Source: CAZAJT01 sp964485585 (lineage in GTDB: Bacteria > Patescibacteriota > Microgenomatia > UBA1406 > GWC2-37-13). From it: DNA of 16,111 nt. The DNA is taken from the NCBI GenBank assembly GCA_964485585.1, contig CAZAJT010000021.1, positions 1 to 16,111 of the forward strand, in the 5' to 3' direction. This document shows, piece by piece, positions 12,187-16,111 of this stretch. Made by a program: the position numbers and the translations under genes. Numbering within the stretch: the first letter of the stretch is position 1; every line of letters begins with the position of its first letter. A model generated the notes under the pieces. The model was not told the DNA's origin, ran no database searches, and saw only the letters and a list, made by a program, of their open reading frames with translations.

Positions 12187-13875
12187 AAGATTATTGATAG
12201 CTTCCTGAAGAGTTAGTAATTGAGTTTCATTTGACGATCTTCTCTTGAACTCTATCTTTCCTCCTGTCTTTTTTGATACAACGAGTCGCACAGGAATACC
12301 GATAAGATCGGCGTCTGCAAACTTTACTCCAGCGGTAACATCATCTCTATCGTCAAATAATACCTCAATACCATTCTTTTGCAGTTCACCATACACACTC
12401 TCAGCATTTTTTCTGACCACAGCATCCTGTAATTCAATACCGACAAGATGTGCTTGAAACGGCGCAACTATTTCCGGCCAAATGATACCTTTCTCATCAT
12501 GGTATTTTTCAACAATGGTGGCCATAGTGCGTGCTAGTCCGATGCCGTAGCAGCCCATATAGTAAGGTTTCCGATTCCCTTTCTGGTCGACAAACTCAGC
12601 GTCTCTCATTTTTGATGAGTAATGGAACCCCAGTTGAAAAATGTTGCCGACCTCTATCCCTCGTTTTTCAATGAGCGTCTTTCCATTTACGCCAGTATAG
12701 CAGCCTTTTGCTAGTTTTATGTCGTAGTATCGTTCTGGTTCGGGTAGATCTCTGCCGAAGTTAATGTTTATTGAATGGTAATTCGTTCGATTCGCACCCA
12801 TCTCAAAGTTTTTTCTTCCCCGCATTGACTCATCCATGAAGACTCTCACATTTTCTGGTAAATTAATGAGTCCGGCATAGCCGACTTGCGCACCGGTGAC
12901 TCTTTGCACCGTATCAGCAGACGCAAGTTGCAAATGATAAACCTTAGCTGCATGCATGAGTTTCACTTCGTTAATATCGTATCCTCCTCGAACAGCAGCG
13001 GCAATAACATTACCATTTTCATCTTCGAACAATATCGTTTTCGTCGTTTTCTCGATCGGGATATTGAGAAATTTTGCAAGCTCCTCAACTCCAATGATTC
13101 CTTTTCCTTCGAGATCCTGCCTTGGTTTTTCCGTTTCCTCTTCATGTAATTCTTTAAACTGAAAAACAGCGACATCTTCATGGGCGGCATAACTATTATC
13201 CTCGGTTGTGAGAAACTTGCTTTCACCAACGTCACTTTCGACAACAAATTCATGACAGTATTCACCACCAATGTATCCATTATCCGATTCGACAACAATA
13301 GTAGCGAGTCCTAATCGCCTAAAAATTCTGTCATACGTATTCCACATGTTTTTGTATTCTTTCTTAAAATCTTCTTCTGTTTCATGGAACGAGTACGCAT
13401 CTTTCATAACAAACTCCCTCAGTCTCAACAATCCTCCTCGCGCCCTCTTTTCATCCCGAAATTTTGTTGAAAATTGATACAGATTGAACGGAAGATCTTT
13501 ATAACTGATCTGGAATTTTCGTACTAAGTCAACCAGCATCTCTTCAGCAGTACCGCCAAGCACAAATTCCATTTCACTGCGATCTTTTATACTCATAAGC
13601 TCGAACGCGACCGATTGTGTGCGATTCGTTTCCTTCCATAATTCGATGGGATGAAGAATGGGAGCTATTATCTCCTGCGCACCTGCTTTGTCCATTTCTT
13701 CTTTAATTACCTGTTGGAGTTTTTGATGCACCTTTATACCGAGAGGTAGGAGATAGTAGCGGCCGGCAGTACTTTCTCGTATAAAACCTCCCTGATAAAG
13801 CAGTTTATGAGATAGTAAAGTAGCATCTCTTGGGACATCACGAATTGTTTTACCAAAAAGCTGTGAATACTTCAT
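12145..13875 (-). CDS. proS: Prolyl-tRNA synthetase, bacterial type with editing domain
   Basis: 576 aa from ATG 13875 (MKYSQLFGKT). The frame is open to ATG 13920, but the extra 15 residues are encoded by an intergenic octamer array, so that start is rejected. The enzyme charges tRNA-Pro. Class II core: GGTAEEML (about 107-114), FRDEKRARGG (139-148) followed by LREFVMKDAYSF. The INS editing insert runs from roughly 235 to 370, with KTTKTILF at its start. Then come CYTGVNGKTL, RGIEVGNIFQLG (usually GH) and motif 3 YGIGLARTMATIVE (about 443-456). The C-terminal anticodon-binding domain holds DDRDDVTAGVKFADADLIGIP. The last 13 codons (from KFQNA on) lie in the heptad array. Confidence 0.96.
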   Translation of the reverse strand: MKYSQLFGKTIRDVPRDATLLSHKLLYQGGFIRESTAGRYYLLPLGIKVHQKLQQVIKEEMDKAGAQEIIAPILHPIELWKETNRTQSVAFELMSIKDRSEMEFVLGGTAEEMLVDLVRKFQISYKDLPFNLYQFSTKFRDEKRARGGLLRLREFVMKDAYSFHETEEDFKKEYKNMWNTYDRIFRRLGLATIVVESDNGYIGGEYCHEFVVESDVGESKFLTTEDNSYAAHEDVAVFQFKELHEEETEKPRQDLEGKGIIGVEELAKFLNIPIEKTTKTILFEDENGNVIAAAVRGGYDINEVKLMHAAKVYHLQLASADTVQRVTGAQVGYAGLINLPENVRVFMDESMRGRKNFEMGANRTNYHSININFGRDLPEPERYYDIKLAKGCYTGVNGKTLIEKRGIEVGNIFQLGFHYSSKMRDAEFVDQKGNRKPYYMGCYGIGLARTMATIVEKYHDEKGIIWPEIVAPFQAHLVGIELQDAVVRKNAESVYGELQKNGIEVLFDDRDDVTAGVKFADADLIGIPVRLVVSKKTGGKIEFKRRSSNETQLLTLQEAINNLKFQNANRKSATQI

Positions 13876-13878
13876 ATG

Positions 13879-13942
13879 TCTATTGTTCCATTGATCAATA
13901 GTCCAACTGTTCAATTGCATTTAAAGCAATCGAGCAATTCAA
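13879..13942. repeat. Stop-to-start octamer array
   Basis: The gap between the kinase-like stop (13945-13943) and the proS ATG (13875) holds eight 8-base units plus 3 nt. On the minus strand the last five (from GCAATTGA, 13918-13879) match their neighbour at 21 of 32 positions. The first three are related to the complementary word. Hairpins CTATTG/CAATAG (13880-13885 with 13896-13901) and AATTGC/GCAATT (13913-13918 with 13934-13939) can form. Confidence 0.65.
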
Positions 13943-14494
13943 TCAACTCATGTTGCCCCGATATCCCAATTTGTCAAGCACTTTCCCGACTGTTTCCATG
14001 GGTCCTGAGCCGTATGTGTCGATTGCGAGATCGTAATAGTGCGGATCCCAGAAATCATGATCTCCGTAAAGTTTTTTCCACTTAACAGTATTTTCTTCTT
14101 CCCGCTGTTTTAAGAATCGTTTTGCCTCATCGATCGTCATATTGTCTCTATTCACCACTCGATCAATGCGCACCGCATCGTTGGAACAGATTACCAATAC
14201 TTTTAATACTCCCTCAATACCTTGCGTCATGAATCCCGCAAGCCATGCTTCATAAATGATATTTATTTCAGATTGTAACATCTGCTTTGTCATAGCGTCT
14301 ATTTCCTGCTCATGATCGTCAGGACGAACGAGGGCGCCCCGTTCATTTTCCTGTATGTTATGTTCCCGATCATACTGTCTCTGTATATCTCCCGCATTAA
14401 CATATCTCCAACCAAGGATCTGTTGCAGATTCCTTGCCAATGTAGATGTGCCAACGGCAATTTTCCCAGAGATGGTTATGCTTTTATAGCTCAT
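13943..14494 (-). CDS. Cytidylate-kinase-like NMP kinase with atypical P-loop
   Basis: 183 aa. Overall layout fits the CMP/dCMP kinase group: ITISGKIAVGTSTLARNL (6-23) as nucleotide loop, WRYVNAGDIQRQ (29-40), YEAWLAGFMTQG (81-92), a lid region RVVNRDNMTIDEAKRFLKQREEE with KKLYGD (112-145), and DLAIDT (155-160). The loop is unusual: GxxxxGKST normally has Lys before Ser/Thr, but here the order is G-K-I-A-V-G-T-S-T, with Thr in place of that Lys and a Lys shifted to the second position. It may still bind nucleotide, or have another role. It sits between rseP and proS, separated from each by a repeat array. Confidence 0.75.
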   Translation of the reverse strand: MSYKSITISGKIAVGTSTLARNLQQILGWRYVNAGDIQRQYDREHNIQENERGALVRPDDHEQEIDAMTKQMLQSEINIIYEAWLAGFMTQGIEGVLKVLVICSNDAVRIDRVVNRDNMTIDEAKRFLKQREEENTVKWKKLYGDHDFWDPHYYDLAIDTYGSGPMETVGKVLDKLGYRGNMS

Positions 14495-14583
14495 TTCATT
14501 TAGTGAAATCGGTTAAAATCGTTAAACTGGTTCAACCATTTCAACTAATTAAACCAGCTTAACTAATTCACACTAATTCAACC
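14495..14583. repeat. Stop-to-start nonamer array
   Basis: The whole gap between the rseP stop (14584) and the kinase-like ATG (14494) is made of 9-base words on the plus strand (for example TTAAACTGG, TTCAACTAA), with one 10-base unit near 14567. By hand count 38 of 63 positions match at lag 9 over the first eight units. TTAA-A-CTGGTT (14522-14532) and AACCAG-C-TTAA (14552-14562) form an imperfect inverted repeat. No SD is present for the downstream gene. Confidence 0.8.
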
Positions 14584-15657
14584 TTATTTATAAAGTTTCA
14601 TTATATCATTTACGGTGATGACTGCTGCAAGAGTTATAAGAAGTACGAATCCGAATAGGTTTAACATATTCTCAAGTTTTTCATTGACTCTTTTTTTTGT
14701 AGTCCATTCATAGAACACAAATACGAGGCGGCCACCATCAAGCGCAGGAAACGGAAAAATGTTAATAACAGCAAGATTCAAAGAGAGAAGAGCCATAAGT
14801 TCAAGCACCGCATTTTTTCCAAATTTCATCGCTTCACCAGTAAAACGAGCAATTCCCACAGGCCCAGTCACCTCAACGTTTGGCTTTTGCAGTGTGGTAA
14901 GTTGAAACAGTGTCTTGGTAAGTTCTGTCACAATGTGTTTTGTGATATTAAACGCTTCAATCAAACCGTAGTAGGGTGCCTGATACCATGGATATCTTTT
15001 TTCAACAAATGAGGAGGTGATAGCAATACCCAGTGGTCCTTGACCAGCTGGTGGTTTTTTCCGAGGGGTGAGCGTTACCTCCTTTTTTATTTTTCCGCTC
15101 ACCACAACAAGAACGATCGGTTCATCAGCAAATTTTTTTGTCAGGGTTACTAAATCCTGGGATGATTTGAGCATGTATTCCTTACCGTCTTTTTTAATTA
15201 GAACTAAAACGTCACTCTTACTCAGTCCTGCTGCTCCCGCTGGAGAATTTGGTTGTACCCGCTCAATGGTCACTTTCCCTGTCGGTGTGAGTACGCCTTG
15301 GGTGAGGAGAAACGAAAAGAGCGCCCATCCCAAGATAAAATTCATTATTACTCCTGAGACTATAATTACCGCTTTCTGCCGAGGTTTTTTATAAGCAAAT
15401 GCACGATTCTTATCGGTGATGGCAGTTGTTCCAGGTAGCTGCTTATACTCTTCACCGTATAATTTCACGAACCCTCCCAAAGGAATAAGGTTGATGCTGT
15501 ATATTGTTTCGCCAATCTTTATGCCAAATAGTCTCGGTGGAAAGCCAAATCCGAATTCATCTACCCTGACTCCACTTTTTTTCGCAGCAATGAAATGGCC
15601 AAATTCATGAATGAGGACAAGAATGATAAGAATGATAAAAAAGACAAGTATATTCAT
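14584..15657 (-). CDS. rseP: Site-2 intramembrane protease RseP
   Basis: 357 aa. It is a membrane zinc protease that cuts anti-sigma factors and leftover signal peptides in well-studied bacteria. HEFGH (17-21) lies in the first membrane helix. YGEEY and the following loop lead to a second helix (about 95-119). One PDZ-like domain covers about 128-210 (PNSPAGAAGLSKSDVLVLI). TGPVGIARFTGEA (264-276), the third motif NIFPFPALDGGR (299-310) and a C-terminal helix (about 332-350) follow. The length equals a single-PDZ form. It follows frr by 28 nt, the common frr/dxr/rseP/proS neighbourhood without dxr. Confidence 0.95.
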   Translation of the reverse strand: MNILVFFIILIILVLIHEFGHFIAAKKSGVRVDEFGFGFPPRLFGIKIGETIYSINLIPLGGFVKLYGEEYKQLPGTTAITDKNRAFAYKKPRQKAVIIVSGVIMNFILGWALFSFLLTQGVLTPTGKVTIERVQPNSPAGAAGLSKSDVLVLIKKDGKEYMLKSSQDLVTLTKKFADEPIVLVVVSGKIKKEVTLTPRKKPPAGQGPLGIAITSSFVEKRYPWYQAPYYGLIEAFNITKHIVTELTKTLFQLTTLQKPNVEVTGPVGIARFTGEAMKFGKNAVLELMALLSLNLAVINIFPFPALDGGRLVFVFYEWTTKKRVNEKLENMLNLFGFVLLITLAAVITVNDIMKLYK

Positions 15658-15685
15658 ACTATATAGCGTTAATGGTTAAGGAGCC

Positions 15686-16111
15686 CTAAGTCTCCACGAT
15701 CTCTCTCTCTTTATTCTCTCGTATTGTTTGTATTGTTGTCATGGTGGTTTGAGTAATTTCATCGATGTCTTTTTCCATCCGGTATTTTTGATCTTCGGTA
15801 ATCTCTTTCTTTTCTATCAAATGCTTGATTTTTCTCCGTATCTCATCCCGGTGATTTCGTATTGTATTTTTCTTTTCTTCTATCATATCGTTTACCACTC
15901 TCATAAGTTTTGTTCTTTGTTCCTGCGAAAGAGGAGGAAGTCGCACCACGATACGGTTTCCCTGCAATTGAGGATTAAGGCCAAGTGGAGATTTTAATAT
16001 GGCACGCTCAATATCGGAGAGCGTTGACGGATCATAGGGCGAAACAGTGAGGGTAACCGGATCGTCTGTCATGATAGAGGAAAGCTCCATCAGTCGCAGC
16101 TTTGTTTGATC
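15686..16111 (-). CDS. frr: Ribosome recycling factor, C-terminal 141 residues (runs off window)
   Basis: The frame enters from the right edge with DQTKLRL and continues through the ATG at 16090, which is an internal Met, not the start. RRF splits post-termination ribosomes together with EF-G. The hinge and domain II are visible: VTLTVSPYDPSTLSDIERAI, then SPLGLNPQLQGNRIVVRLPPLSQEQR, then the long three-helix-bundle return (RNHRDEIRRKIKHL and DIDEITQT). The family is about 185 aa, so roughly 45 N-terminal residues lie outside. TKLRLMELSSI replaces the common GTPTPLNQ loop. Its stop is 28 nt before rseP. Confidence 0.93.
   Translation of the reverse strand, partial: DQTKLRLMELSSIMTDDPVTLTVSPYDPSTLSDIERAILKSPLGLNPQLQGNRIVVRLPPLSQEQRTKLMRVVNDMIEEKKNTIRNHRDEIRRKIKHLIEKKEITEDQKYRMEKDIDEITQTTMTTIQTIRENKEREIVET

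Noticed and set aside
12963..13298. 111-aa frame inside proS
   Set aside because: It overlaps the editing domain in another frame and has frame-shadow composition.
13876..13920. Longer ProS start at ATG 13920
   Set aside because: The extra 15 residues are encoded by the octamer array and precede the normal family start MKYSQLF.
16088..16090. ATG at 16090 as the frr start
   Set aside because: The frame stays open to the window edge with RRF-like residues, and 134 aa would be too short for RRF.

Overview
The window looks like a piece of a Candidate Phyla Radiation (Patescibacteria) genome, most likely from the Microgenomates side. This is inferred from gene content and style: short divergent housekeeping proteins, a very short DnaX, compact gene spacing, a CPR-style basic coiled-coil protein of unknown function (41-547), and a CsoR/DUF1573/CcdA operon. 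No database search was possible.

Layout. On the minus strand at the left edge are the 5' end of a tRNA, the coiled-coil protein, and a SufT/MIP18-like Fe-S assembly factor with what looks like a leaderless promoter. Next is a compositionally distinct minus-strand cassette (984-1779): a canonical promoter overlapped by a palindrome, a long leader, two small unrecognised genes with strong Shine-Dalgarno (SD) sites, and a strongly structured RNA as 3' UTR. On the plus strand follow RNase J (apparently leaderless), recR, a small M50-type membrane protease with its own promoter and SD, a two-part hairpin, and a 44-aa ORF immediately upstream of a Fic/Doc-family toxin-like gene.

From 5757 to the right edge everything is on the minus strand. 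Read in transcription order from the right, the genes are frr (partial), rseP, a cytidylate-kinase-like protein, proS, a DHH-type phosphoesterase, rpsU (bS21), a YbeY-like protein lacking part of its metal site, dnaX, ybaB and prs. A perfect palindrome follows, then the operon csoR - DUF1573 - ccdA - 312-aa anchored Cys protein. The csoR promoter has a perfect 17-bp spacer and a G-tract palindrome over its -10, as expected for metal-responsive self-control. A membrane copper or thiol-redox module is the best inference.

The most unusual structure is not a gene. Several intergenic gaps are filled, often exactly from one stop codon to the next start codon, by diverged tandem words of 7, 8 or 9 bases. 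Each gap has its own word and period. Several arrays turn over midway into the reverse complement of the word, so the transcript could fold back. One array supplies the last 13 codons of proS. These arrays, the orphan structured RNA and the CsoR operon are the main points to follow up.
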